Below, piece after piece: positions 9,280 through 17,268 of a stretch of 64,000 bases of DNA. How positions within the stretch are numbered: the stretch's first letter is position 1; each line of letters opens with the position of its first letter. Below the pieces are notes generated by a model, which did no database searches, had not been told where the DNA came from, and saw only the letters and a list, made by a program, of their open reading frames with translations. The translations under genes were made by a program, and so were the position numbers. The stretch covers positions 45,984-109,983 of the forward strand of contig JAJDUD010000050.1 in NCBI GenBank assembly GCA_022826825.1, read 5' to 3'. The DNA comes from Acidobacteriota bacterium (GTDB lineage Bacteria; Acidobacteriota; Vicinamibacteria; Marinacidobacterales; Marinacidobacteraceae).

Positions 9280-10665
9280 ATGCGCAGACATCTCCCTTGC
9301 CTCGCCGTCCTGGCGGCGGCCTCGCTGATCGGACTGGCCGCGTGCGACGACGGCGGCGGCACCACGCCCACCCCCGCGCCCGTTCCGGCGCCGGCTCCGG
9401 CTCCGGCGCCGACGCCTGAGGAGCCGCCCGCCCAAATGGTGGTGAGCGGCCACATCGAGGAAGACACCACCTGGGTCGCGGCGACCGCCTACATTCTCGA
9501 AGGCGCGGTCTTCGTCCACGAGGGCGTGACCCTGACCATCGACGCCGGCACCCAGATCTTCGGCGACAGCGCCACGAACGGCACCCTGATCGTGGAGCGC
9601 GGCGGCATGCTGATGGCGATGGGCACCGCCGACGCGCCCATCGTGATGACGAGCGACCAGGAGCCGGGTTCGCGCGCCCGGGGCGACTGGGGCGGCCTCA
9701 TCATCAACGGAAACGCGCCCCTGAACATCCCCGGCGGCGAAGGTGAGGGCGAAGGCGACACCGGCGCCTACGGCGGCAGCGATCCCCACGACAACAGCGG
9801 CGTCCTGAACTACGTGCGCGTCGAGTACGCCGGCACCGAGTTCAGCCCCGACAACGAGCTGAACGGCATCGCCTTCCAGGGCGTCGGCGACGGCACCGAG
9901 GTGGACTACGTCCAGGTGCACTACAACAAGGACGACGGCGTGGAGTGGTTCGGCGGCACGGTGGACGCCAAGCACCTCGTGGTGACCGGCATCGCCGACG
10001 ACAGCTTTGACTGGACCGAGGGCTGGACCGGGCGCGGCCAGTTCTGGATCGCCCAGCAGCGCGGCGACGACGCCGACAACGGGATCGAGGCCGACAACAA
10101 CGCCGAGAACAACGACCTGACGCCGCGCTCCGCCCCGACCCTCTACAACGTCACCCTCATCGGGGACCCGCGGACGGAGGCCGGCGACGAGAGCGACATC
10201 GGGATGCTGCTTCGCGAGGGCACCGCGGGCGAGTACGCCAACTTCATCGTGGTCGGCTTCAAGGACGAGGGACTGCGACTCGACCACACGGCCACCTACC
10301 AGCAGGTGGTCGACCGCGAACTCACCGTGAAGAACTCGATCTTCCACGACAACGTGAAGGGGAGCTTCGGCGACGGCTCGAACAAGGGTGAGAGCGACCC
10401 CTCGGTGACGGAGCTCGTCATGACGGCCAACGCGGCGGGCGCGGGGATCATGGAAGTGGATCCGATGCTGGAGGACCCGTACTACCACCCGGGTCACGGA
10501 GATGAGATCGAGGAGTTCGGGGTGTGTCCGCAGGCTGGTTCGCCGGCCCTCACCGGCGGCGCGGTTCCGCCCGCGGACGGCTTCTTCGACCCGGTCACCT
10601 ACATCGGCGCCTGCGACGAGGGCGGCGACTGGTTCGCGAGTTGGATCAACCTGGCTGCGAACTGA
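9280..10665 (+). CDS. beta-helix-like lipoprotein paired with TonB receptor
   Basis: This 461-residue lipoprotein has the lipobox LAAC (Cys near residue 22). A flexible Pro/Ala linker of repeated PA units follows, then a long domain with repeating hydrophobic rungs (LTIDAGTQIFGDS, GGLIINGNAPLNI, LNYVRVEYAGTE). This looks like a right-handed beta-helix. It is anchored in a membrane and probably surface exposed. It follows the TonB receptor by 97 bp with its own strong ribosome binding site, so the two are likely co-expressed and may act together in ligand capture. Homologues of this kind are often called T9SS-like or hypothetical lipoproteins. The ligand is unknown. A perfect 13-bp-stem hairpin follows the stop. 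Confidence 0.75.
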   Translation: MRRHLPCLAVLAAASLIGLAACDDGGGTTPTPAPVPAPAPAPAPTPEEPPAQMVVSGHIEEDTTWVAATAYILEGAVFVHEGVTLTIDAGTQIFGDSATNGTLIVERGGMLMAMGTADAPIVMTSDQEPGSRARGDWGGLIINGNAPLNIPGGEGEGEGDTGAYGGSDPHDNSGVLNYVRVEYAGTEFSPDNELNGIAFQGVGDGTEVDYVQVHYNKDDGVEWFGGTVDAKHLVVTGIADDSFDWTEGWTGRGQFWIAQQRGDDADNGIEADNNAENNDLTPRSAPTLYNVTLIGDPRTEAGDESDIGMLLREGTAGEYANFIVVGFKDEGLRLDHTATYQQVVDRELTVKNSIFHDNVKGSFGDGSNKGESDPSVTELVMTANAAGAGIMEVDPMLEDPYYHPGHGDEIEEFGVCPQAGSPALTGGAVPPADGFFDPVTYIGACDEGGDWFASWINLAAN

Positions 10666-10684
10666 CGACTTCGGATCGCGCCCG

Positions 10685-10715
10685 GCGGCCGCCGCTCCCG
10701 GTGAGCGGCGGCCGC
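10685..10715 (+). terminator. 13-bp perfect hairpin after lipoprotein gene
   Basis: GCGGCCGCCGCTC pairs perfectly with GAGCGGCGGCCGC across a CCGGT loop. There is no U-tract. The GTG start proposed for the next gene lies in the loop and right arm, so the structure could end transcription or hide the downstream start. Confidence 0.55.
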
Positions 10716-11270
10716 GCGGCCGTCCTGGGAGCGGCCGTGACGGTCCTCCTGGGGTGTGGCGCGCGTGAGCCGTCAACGGGTGAAGGCTCCCCCGGCAACC
10801 CGGAAGCGGCGACCGCGGCTGCGGACCTCGTCACGCCGCCGGTGGGCGGCGCCCTGTTCGACTCTCCCGAGGCGGCGGCGCGCGAGGCGCTGGCGCTGAT
10901 CGAGGCCGGCGATGCCGGCCGCCTTTCCCGACTGGCCCTCAGCGAGGCCGAGTTCCGGGCCGCCGTGTATCCCCGGCTGCCGGCGAGCCGCCCGGAACGG
11001 AACACCTCCGCCGAGTTCGTCTGGGACAGGCTTCACCAGCGGAGCCGGAGCGCGCTGGCATACACCCTGGAGCGCTACCGGGGCCGCCGCTACGAGGTGG
11101 TGGCGGTGGATTTCGTGGGCGAGACCACCGACTACGGCCCCTTCCAGGTCCATCGGGAGACGGTCCTCACGGTCGAGACCCCGGACGGCGAGCGCGGCAC
11201 GCTGCGAATCTTCGGCTCGATACTCGAGCAGGAAGGCCGCTACAAGATCTTCAGCTTCGTGACGGACTGA
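10701..11270 (+). CDS. small lipoprotein of unknown function
   Basis: This is a protein of about 189 residues with an N-terminal lipoprotein signal (AAVTVLLGC, lipobox Cys near residue 19). A ~30-residue Gly/Pro/Ala linker leads into a compact alpha/beta domain (ALALIEAGDAGRLSRLALSE to ILEQEGRYKIFSFVTD). The domain size and the sequence fit an NTF2-like or DUF-type fold, but I do not recognise the family. I chose the GTG at 10701 because the longer open frame from 10524 overlaps the previous gene and lacks a signal peptide. The start lies inside a strong hairpin. Third gene of the receptor/lipoprotein set, and probably part of the same transport or stress unit. Confidence 0.6.
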   Translation: MSGGRAAVLGAAVTVLLGCGAREPSTGEGSPGNPEAATAAADLVTPPVGGALFDSPEAAAREALALIEAGDAGRLSRLALSEAEFRAAVYPRLPASRPERNTSAEFVWDRLHQRSRSALAYTLERYRGRRYEVVAVDFVGETTDYGPFQVHRETVLTVETPDGERGTLRIFGSILEQEGRYKIFSFVTD

Positions 11271-11277
11271 CGCGTCT

Positions 11278-11325
11278 GGGAGCGCCGGCCTTCAGGCCGG
11301 CACCCGCGGCCCCCGAGTGCCGCGG
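11278..11325 (+). repeat. solo end of palindromic repeat family A, possible terminator
   Basis: GGGAGCGCC leads into the hairpin GCCGGCC-TTCA-GGCCGGC, then a second hairpin CCGCGGC...GCCGCGG. This is one end of the family A element without its partner. It lies 8 bp after the stop of the small lipoprotein gene, where a terminator would be expected. Confidence 0.6.
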
Positions 11326-11355
11326 AACCGCGCCATGCGGCTTTTCCTCATAACG

Positions 11356-12867
11356 CTACGCGTCCCGGACCCGGAGTTCGAGTCCGATCGCGGCGAGTTC
11401 GGTGGCCTCCTGGGCGATCCCGGCGCGGGTCAGCGGATGGTGGTCGAGCCACCCGGGGGGGAAGGAGAGTTCGAGCCGGCCGTCCTCGGCGACCGCTTCG
11501 ATCAGGGGCAGCGGCTCCCGGCTCCGCCGGCGGCAGAGGAGGACCGCGATGCGCAGGATCGCGGCCAGCCGCCCCGTGGTCACCGCGTCGGCCGCCGTCA
11601 TCTCGTCGAAGCGCCCGTAGCGGAGCTTCTGGCGATGGGTCTCGATGAGCGCCGCCAGCAGTTCCTGGTCGTCCCGTGAAAACCCGGGCATGTCCGAGTT
11701 CCTCACGATGTAGGCGCCGTGGCGGTGGTACCCGCTGAAGGAGACCGAGAGGCCTACCTCGTGGAGGTCGGCGGCCCAGCGCAGGAACCGTTCGTGCGAC
11801 TCGTGCTCGAGCCCCCACGACGCCCGTAGCTGCCGGAGTCCGACGAGCGCCGTGGCTTTCACCCGCTCGGCCTGTTCGCGGTCCACGCGGTACTGGCTCA
11901 CGAGATTGCGGATCGTGGTTTCCCGGACGTCCTCCCGCCGCCGCCGGCCGATCAGGTCGAACAGGACCCCCTCCCGGAGCGCCCCGTCGGCGGGTTCGAT
12001 CCTCTGGATGTCCAGGGTTTTCATGGCCGCCCGCAGGATGGCCACCCCTCCCGGGAAGTCCCAGGCGCGGTCGGCCGGGAAACCGGGGATGGCGTCCGGC
12101 CCCTCCGCGAGGGCCTCGACGTGGGCGGCGCGGATCATCCGGCTGCGGAGGCTCTTCAACCCGGGCCGGGTGAGCCCGCCGTTCGCCCGCAGGAGTTCCG
12201 CGGCGGCCAGCACGGTTCCTGAGGAACCGAAGGCGCTCGACCAGCCGAGTCCCAGGAATCCCTCCTCCACGGTCTCGAGTTCGCGGCGGGCCTCGGTCTC
12301 CGCGGCCGTGAACGCCTGTTTCGTGATGACGCCGCCCGGAAAGAAGCGCCGCGTATAGGAAACGCATCCCATGTAGAGGCTGGCGGCGCGCAGCGGTTCG
12401 TGGCTCTGTCCGATCACGAGTTCGGTACTGCCGCCTCCGATGTCCACGACGAGCCGGCGGCCGTTCTCCTCCGGGAGCAGGTGGCTGACCCCGAGATAGA
12501 TGAGCCGGGCCTCCTCCGCGCCGGAGATGACCTCGACGCGGTGTCCGAGCGCCTTCGCCGCCCTGCCGAGGAGCGCCTTCCGGTTCTTCACCTGCCGGAA
12601 GGCGTTCGTGCCGACGGCGCGCGCCTGGCCGGGGGGGATGTCCCGGATGCGTTCCCCGATGCGGGCCAGCGCGGCCTCCGCCCGTCCCCAGGTCGCGGCT
12701 TCGATGCCCTTGTCCCGGATCCCGGCGGCGAGGCGCACCGCCTCCTTCACCCGGTCCACCACCTCGGTGTTCTCGCCGTGGACCCGGGCCACGGTCAGGT
12801 GGAAGCTGCGGGAACCCAGGTCCACCGCGGCGAACAGGCCCATCGGGAGGTTTCGCCGGGCGGTCAT
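11356..12867 (-). CDS. ppx: exopolyphosphatase (Ppx/GppA family) with HD-type C-terminal domain
   Basis: This 503-residue enzyme hydrolyses polyphosphate or pppGpp. Two actin-like ATPase lobes are visible: AAVDLGSRSFHLTVARV near the N-terminus, ISGAEEARLIYLGV, and the phosphate loop VVDIGGGSTELVIGQ near residue 140. A C-terminal helical domain from ~residue 310 resembles the HD domain of Ppx2/GppA proteins (LRWAADLHEVGLSVSFSGYH and ALIETHRQKLRYGR). An alternative start at Met9 (12843) would fit the family N-terminus equally well. The location near phoBR is consistent with phosphate storage and release. Its regulation is not visible in the 109-bp spacer shared with the divergent apaH. Confidence 0.85.
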   Translation of the reverse strand: MTARRNLPMGLFAAVDLGSRSFHLTVARVHGENTEVVDRVKEAVRLAAGIRDKGIEAATWGRAEAALARIGERIRDIPPGQARAVGTNAFRQVKNRKALLGRAAKALGHRVEVISGAEEARLIYLGVSHLLPEENGRRLVVDIGGGSTELVIGQSHEPLRAASLYMGCVSYTRRFFPGGVITKQAFTAAETEARRELETVEEGFLGLGWSSAFGSSGTVLAAAELLRANGGLTRPGLKSLRSRMIRAAHVEALAEGPDAIPGFPADRAWDFPGGVAILRAAMKTLDIQRIEPADGALREGVLFDLIGRRRREDVRETTIRNLVSQYRVDREQAERVKATALVGLRQLRASWGLEHESHERFLRWAADLHEVGLSVSFSGYHRHGAYIVRNSDMPGFSRDDQELLAALIETHRQKLRYGRFDEMTAADAVTTGRLAAILRIAVLLCRRRSREPLPLIEAVAEDGRLELSFPPGWLDHHPLTRAGIAQEATELAAIGLELRVRDA

Positions 12868-12961
12868 GCCCGGAGACGGCGGCGGTTCCGGTCCTGATCG
12901 TCCGGACGGACCGCGGGGCTGGCCCTGTTCATGGATTCAAGGTCCTTTCCGGGCGGCCCGT

Positions 12962-12967
12962 TAGCAT
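12962..12967 (+). promoter_or_regulatory. -10-like box for apaH
   Basis: TAGCAT lies 9 nt before the GTG of apaH with no Shine-Dalgarno sequence between. This suggests a leaderless mRNA. Confidence 0.4.
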
Positions 12968-12976
12968 CCCCGCGGC

Positions 12977-13801
12977 GTGGCAACCTGGGTCGTCGGCGAT
13001 GTGCAGGGGTGTTTTAGCACGTTCGAGGCGCTCCTGGACCGCCTCGAATTCCGGCCCGGACGGGACCGGTTGTGGTTCGTCGGGGACCTCGTCAACCGGG
13101 GACCCGATTCGCTCGGCATGCTGCGCTGGGCGTACCGGCACCGGGACTCGCTGGTGTGCGTGCTGGGAAACCACGACCTGCACCTGCTGGCGCAGCGCGA
13201 GGGCGTGATTCCGGCCCGCCGCCGCGACACGCTGGAACCACTGCTCGCCGCTCCGGACGCCGGCGAGTTGTGCGACTGGGTGGCCGGGCTCCCCTTTGTC
13301 CATCGCGAGAACGGATTCCTCCTCGTCCACGCCGGGGTTCCGCCCGGGTGGGATCTTCCGCAGATCGAGTCCGGGGGAAGGGCTGCCAGCCGGGCGCTGG
13401 CGCAGGACCGCGCCCGCTTTCTTCGGGCGCTCTATTCGCTGCGCGGGGATCGTCCCGGGGACGCTGGAGAACTTCCCGGGAACGGCAGCGAAGCGGTGCG
13501 GGCGGCTTCCGTCTTCACCCGGATCCGAATCGTCAACGCCGAAGGGCGGCCCGCGTTCGACTTCGACGGCGTTCCCGAGACCATCCCCCCGGGTCACCGT
13601 CCGTGGTTCGAAGGTCTATCGCTCCCGGAGGACCTGACCGTGCTCTTCGGCCACTGGGCGGCCCTGGGACTCATGGTGTCCGACCGGGCGGTCTGCCTCG
13701 ACTCGGGCTGCGTCTGGAACGGATCGCTGACGGCGCTCCGTCTCGAAGACGGCGTCCTCAGGATCCAGCCGGCGGCGGCCGGTGACGGTCAGCCGCCGTA
13801 A
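12977..13801 (+). CDS. apaH: symmetrical bis(5'-nucleosyl)-tetraphosphatase (ApaH)
   Basis: This 274-residue PPP-family metallophosphatase splits Ap4A into two ADP. The metal-binding motifs are in order: GDVQGCFSTFEALL at the N-terminus, VGDLVNRGPDSL near residue 37, VLGNHDLHLL near residue 60 and FGHWAALG near residue 220. Its length equals that of E. coli ApaH. The GTG start at 12977 immediately precedes the conserved TWVVGDVQG. Its 3' end overlaps the convergent small secreted gene by 44 bp. It is divergent from ppx, so the pair could coordinate nucleotide and polyphosphate stress signals. Confidence 0.93.
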   Translation: MATWVVGDVQGCFSTFEALLDRLEFRPGRDRLWFVGDLVNRGPDSLGMLRWAYRHRDSLVCVLGNHDLHLLAQREGVIPARRRDTLEPLLAAPDAGELCDWVAGLPFVHRENGFLLVHAGVPPGWDLPQIESGGRAASRALAQDRARFLRALYSLRGDRPGDAGELPGNGSEAVRAASVFTRIRIVNAEGRPAFDFDGVPETIPPGHRPWFEGLSLPEDLTVLFGHWAALGLMVSDRAVCLDSGCVWNGSLTALRLEDGVLRIQPAAAGDGQPP

Positions 13802-14297
13802 CCGAATCGTCACATTTGCTGGCCGGACGCAGCCGCAGCGTCCGCTCGGGGTAGCGCAGGTCGGTTCGCCAGCGGAACCGGTCGAGCTCGTCTTCGAGTT
13901 CCAGATCGAGCCGCTTCTTCCCGATGTAGATGCTCGCCGGCGTGATGACGACCCCGGCGCGGAACCGTGCGGGGCCGCCGTCCTCGCTCTCGGTTCCTTC
14001 CACCCAGCCTTCCACGGTCAGCCGCTCCCATTCCGGGTTCGAACCGGGCCGGGAGTCGAAGAAGGTGAACTGGCTCACGAGCCGTCCCGGCGCCACGGCG
14101 CGAACGGCTCCCGCTTCCGTGCGAATCACGACGTCGCGGAGGCAGGACGCGACCTCGAACCGTACCGGGACGTAGATGCTCCTCGGCAGGACTTCCGGCT
14201 CGTCATTCGCCCATGCCGGCGAGGCGAGGGTGGTCCCGGAAAGCGCCAGGACCAGCGCGCCTCCCCCGAATCTCCGGGCCATCGTCTGCCACTGCAT
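13758..14297 (-). CDS. small secreted protein of unknown function, putative Pho-regulated
   Basis: This 179-residue protein has a signal peptide (GGGALVLALSGTTLASPAWA) and a mature part beginning NDEPEVLPRSIYVPVRFE. One Cys occurs early in the mature part and one near the C-terminus (SKCDDS), so a disulfide is possible. I recognise no family. The ATG at 14297 is favoured because TATTCT lies 6 nt upstream, while starts at 14282 and 14315 (TTG) are also open. Two TGTCAT repeats 11 bp apart lie just upstream and match a Pho box well. Export plus Pho control suggests a periplasmic or secreted phosphate-stress role, but this is inference. The 3' end overlaps apaH on the other strand. Confidence 0.6.
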   Translation of the reverse strand: MQWQTMARRFGGGALVLALSGTTLASPAWANDEPEVLPRSIYVPVRFEVASCLRDVVIRTEAGAVRAVAPGRLVSQFTFFDSRPGSNPEWERLTVEGWVEGTESEDGGPARFRAGVVITPASIYIGKKRLDLELEDELDRFRWRTDLRYPERTLRLRPASKCDDSVTAADRHRPPPAGS

Positions 14298-14308
14298 GTG
14301 AACAGAAT

Positions 14309-14326
14309 ATGACAACTAAATGACAT
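14309..14326 (-). promoter_or_regulatory. Pho box-like direct repeat
   Basis: On the minus strand the sequence reads ATGTCAT-TTAG-TTGTCAT. These are two 7-mers matching CTGTCAT at 6 of 7 positions each, with the canonical 4-bp spacer. It lies 12 bp upstream of the ATG at 14297 and overlaps the TATTCT box at its 3' edge. This is the best PhoB-site match in the window, and it sits in an AT-rich patch. Confidence 0.6.
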
Positions 14327-14384
14327 TTGCCATCTTGATCGGGACCTGCAAGAGCCCTCGGCGCCCGGTGGCGGCGAGCCCGAC

Positions 14385-15254
14385 TCAGCGCTTCTTCTTG
14401 ACGGTGGTGGTGAAGGCGTTCTCGCCGTACTGGAGCCGGAGCGGCTCGCGGGTCTCGATGTTGTAGCGGTCGCCCGGCATCAGGAAGTAGAAGGTCCCGC
14501 CGTTCGGCAGTTCCCGCGTGTTGTCGTAGATCGCGACGTAGCCCTGGCCGATCACCTCGAAACCGTTTCCGCGGACCACGATGGCGGTGTCCTCGTCGAT
14601 ACCGATCCCGAGCAGCTCGGGCCGGGCCGCGATGATCTCCAGGAGATCGAAGTGGCGGTTCCGCACCAGCAGGTGCTGGTCGATCGCCGTTCCCCGGAAG
14701 AACGCGAAACCCTCCTCGTGGTCGCCCATCATGATCGTGTTGCCGCTCGTGTCCCCGCGCGCGAGGTATTCGCCCTGGATGGTCGCCCCGGCCGAGGACC
14801 CCCCGATCACGCCGCCCCGGGCGAGCAGCGCGTGCAGTTCGCGTTCGGTGCGGGTGTCGGCGTAGGCGTCCACCAGCCGCCACTGGCGTCCGCCGGGAAA
14901 CCACACGCCGCGGGCCTTCGTGATCGGCGCGGCGAACGCCTCGCTCTCGGCCTCCTCCCGGTCCCAGGTGTGGAGCACCGTGATGTTCTTCACCCCGAGG
15001 TTGCGGAAGCGGCGGGCCCCCGCGTACCACGCGTCGTAGTCGTCCTCGCCGCCGGCGGTGGGAATGATCACGATGGGGGCTTCCGGTCCCCCCGCGAGGC
15101 TGATGAAGCGTTCGAGGATCGCGTCGTCGCGGAGCGCCCCGCCGACGATGACCAGCGAGCCCTTCTCGGGGCCCTGCTGGGCGAACCCCGCGGCGGGAAG
15201 CAGGAGAGCGAGGGCAAGGCCCAGCAGAATCGACTTCGAGATCGGGGAACGCAT
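14385..15254 (-). CDS. secreted cyanophycinase-like peptidase, family S51
   Basis: This 289-residue protein has a signal peptide (ISKSILLGLALALLLPAAGFAQ). Its fold is that of class I glutamine-amidotransferase-like S51 peptidases, with SLVIVGGALRDDAILERF at the start of the mature protein. The nucleophile elbow GGSSAGATIQGEYL carries the catalytic Ser near residue 150, followed by RNRHFDLLEI. Cyanophycinases release Asp-Arg dipeptides from cyanophycin, and extracellular forms let non-producers feed on it. The ATG is fixed by AAGGAGGA at 15262-15269. The spacer to selB is 94 bp and divergent. Other S51-like substrates are possible. Confidence 0.85.
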   Translation of the reverse strand: MRSPISKSILLGLALALLLPAAGFAQQGPEKGSLVIVGGALRDDAILERFISLAGGPEAPIVIIPTAGGEDDYDAWYAGARRFRNLGVKNITVLHTWDREEAESEAFAAPITKARGVWFPGGRQWRLVDAYADTRTERELHALLARGGVIGGSSAGATIQGEYLARGDTSGNTIMMGDHEEGFAFFRGTAIDQHLLVRNRHFDLLEIIAARPELLGIGIDEDTAIVVRGNGFEVIGQGYVAIYDNTRELPNGGTFYFLMPGDRYNIETREPLRLQYGENAFTTTVKKKR

Positions 15255-15334
15255 GCCGTGATCCTCCTTGCGGATCGGGTGGGCGGGCCATTATCCGGCC
15301 TCCGCGCGGTGACGGCGGAAGAGGCCGGGTTTCC

Positions 15335-15340
15335 TACACT
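15335..15340 (+). promoter_or_regulatory. -10-like box for selB
   Basis: TACACT lies 8 nt before the ATG of selB. There is no ribosome binding site between, consistent with a leaderless transcript. Confidence 0.4.
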
Positions 15341-15348
15341 CTCGGGAT

Positions 15349-17268
15349 ATGCGAAACGTGGTCGTGGGCACCGCCGGCCACATCGACCACGGGAAGAGTT
15401 CGCTGGTGCTGGCACTCACCGGCACCGACCCGGACCGGCTGAAGGAGGAAAAGGCCCGCGGCATCACCGTGGACCTCGGTTTCGCGCACCTCGAGCACGA
15501 GGACGTGCACTACGGCTTCGTGGACGTTCCCGGCCACGAGCGGTTCGTGCGCAACATGCTGGCCGGCGCCTCCGGGTTCGATGTGGTGCTGCTGGTCGTG
15601 GCCGCGGACGAGTCGGTGATGCCCCAGACGCGCGAACACATCGAGATCTGCCGCCTGCTCGGCGTGCGTTCCGCGGTCGTGGCGCTGACCCGGATCGACC
15701 TCGTGGAGGACCCGGAGTTCATCGAGATCGCCGCCCTCGAGGTGCGCGAACTGCTGTCCGGCTCGGCGATGTCGGAAGCGCCGCTCGTCCCGGTGTCCTC
15801 GAAGACCGGCGCGGGGCTCGACGAGCTTCGCGGCGCGCTCGCGGCGGCGGCCGGCGCCGCCGGGGCCCGCGACGCCTCGGGCCCCTTCCGGCTGCCGGTG
15901 GACCGGGCCTTCACCATGCGCGGTTTCGGCTCCGTGGTCACCGGGACGCTGGTTTCGGGCAGCGTGGCGGTGGGGAGCGAGGTGGAAGTCCTCCCCGAGG
16001 CAGAGCGCGCCCGGGTCCGGGGAGTCCAGGTCCACGGCGCCTCCGTCGAGTCGGCGCACGCCGGACAGCGGGCCGCCCTGAACCTGGCCGGCGGCGGCCG
16101 TCTCCGCGCCGATCGCGGATCCGTCGTCGCCTCGCCCGGGGAGCTCGGGGCGACCCGGATGCTCGATGCGCGGCTCGAAGTGCTCGGCTGGGCCTCCGGA
16201 CCGGTCCAGGATGAGGACCGGGTCCACCTCCACGTCGGGACCGCGACCTCCCTCGCGCGGGTACGGCTCCTCGGGGGCGTCGGGGCGTTGGCCCCGGGAG
16301 ACTCCGGACTCGTGCAGCTGCGTCTCGAGACGCCGCTGACCGCCGTCCGGGGGGACCGCTTCATCGTCCGGCGCTATTCGCCGGTGATCACCATCGGCGG
16401 CGGACGGATCCTCGACGCCCTGCCGCCGAAGCGTTCTCCCCGGAGCCCGGCGGCCCGCGACCGGGTGGCGGCGCTCGATCGGGTGACCGACGCCCGCGCC
16501 GCCGCCGCCTTCATCGAGGAGGCCGGCATCCGCGGCCTCGGCGAGCCGGTCCTGCGCCGCCGGCTGGGGATCCGGGTGCCGGAGGCCGAACGGGTGGTCG
16601 CGGAACTCGCCGGGCGCGGGGAAATCGAGGCGCTCGGCGAGGGTGGGCCTGCCGGCGGGGGCGGACGCGTCTTCCTGTCGGCCGGGAACGTTCGATCCCT
16701 CAGGGAGCGCATGCTCGCCCGGCTCTCCGCCTGGGAGTCGGACAACCGGCTTCGTCCGGGAATGCCGCTCGAGCAACTCCGGGAACAGACCGGCGTTCCC
16801 GCCGTCGTGGCCGACGGAGCGCTCCGGGGTCTCGCCGAAGCGGGCGTGGTCGAACTCACCCGGCACACGGTGGGGACGGCGGGCCGGCGGATCGAGCTGA
16901 CCGACGAGGAGCGGCGCGCCTCCGACGGCTTCGCCCGCCTGTTGGCCGAGGGGGGATACACGCCTCCGACCCTCGGCGAGGCGGCGGAGCGGCTCAGGGC
17001 GTCCACGGAACTTGTGGATGACCTGCGGCGCCTGCTCCTGAGCGAGGGCCGGGTGGTGGACGTGAGCCCCGACCTCTATTTCGATGCCGGGCGGATCGCC
17101 GCGCTGCGGCGCGCGGTTGCCGAACGGGCCGCCGCCAACCCGCAGATCGACGTGGCGTGGTTCAAGGAGCGCTTCGGCCTCAGCCGCAAGCACGCGATCC
17201 CGCTGCTCGAATGGCTCGACCGGGAGCGGGTGACGGTACGGGTGGGGAACCTGCGAAAGATCCTATGA
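15349..17268 (+). CDS. selB: selenocysteine-specific translation elongation factor SelB
   Basis: This 639-residue GTPase delivers Sec-tRNA to UGA codons. The G domain is clear: [19 protein letters not shown], the switch region [31 protein letters not shown] and ALTRIDL. Two beta-barrel domains follow. Four winged-helix repeats occupy the last ~270 residues and end [20 protein letters not shown], which in the family bind the SECIS hairpin. The Asp in ALTRIDL and the DHGK P-loop distinguish it from EF-Tu (GHVDHGK/NKxD). The gene implies selA, selD and tRNA-Sec elsewhere, as none is in this window. Its stop overlaps the start of the serine hydrolase by 4 bp. Confidence 0.93.
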   Translation: MRNVVVGTAGHIDHGKSSLVLALTGTDPDRLKEEKARGITVDLGFAHLEHEDVHYGFVDVPGHERFVRNMLAGASGFDVVLLVVAADESVMPQTREHIEICRLLGVRSAVVALTRIDLVEDPEFIEIAALEVRELLSGSAMSEAPLVPVSSKTGAGLDELRGALAAAAGAAGARDASGPFRLPVDRAFTMRGFGSVVTGTLVSGSVAVGSEVEVLPEAERARVRGVQVHGASVESAHAGQRAALNLAGGGRLRADRGSVVASPGELGATRMLDARLEVLGWASGPVQDEDRVHLHVGTATSLARVRLLGGVGALAPGDSGLVQLRLETPLTAVRGDRFIVRRYSPVITIGGGRILDALPPKRSPRSPAARDRVAALDRVTDARAAAAFIEEAGIRGLGEPVLRRRLGIRVPEAERVVAELAGRGEIEALGEGGPAGGGGRVFLSAGNVRSLRERMLARLSAWESDNRLRPGMPLEQLREQTGVPAVVADGALRGLAEAGVVELTRHTVGTAGRRIELTDEERRASDGFARLLAEGGYTPPTLGEAAERLRASTELVDDLRRLLLSEGRVVDVSPDLYFDAGRIAALRRAVAERAAANPQIDVAWFKERFGLSRKHAIPLLEWLDRERVTVRVGNLRKIL

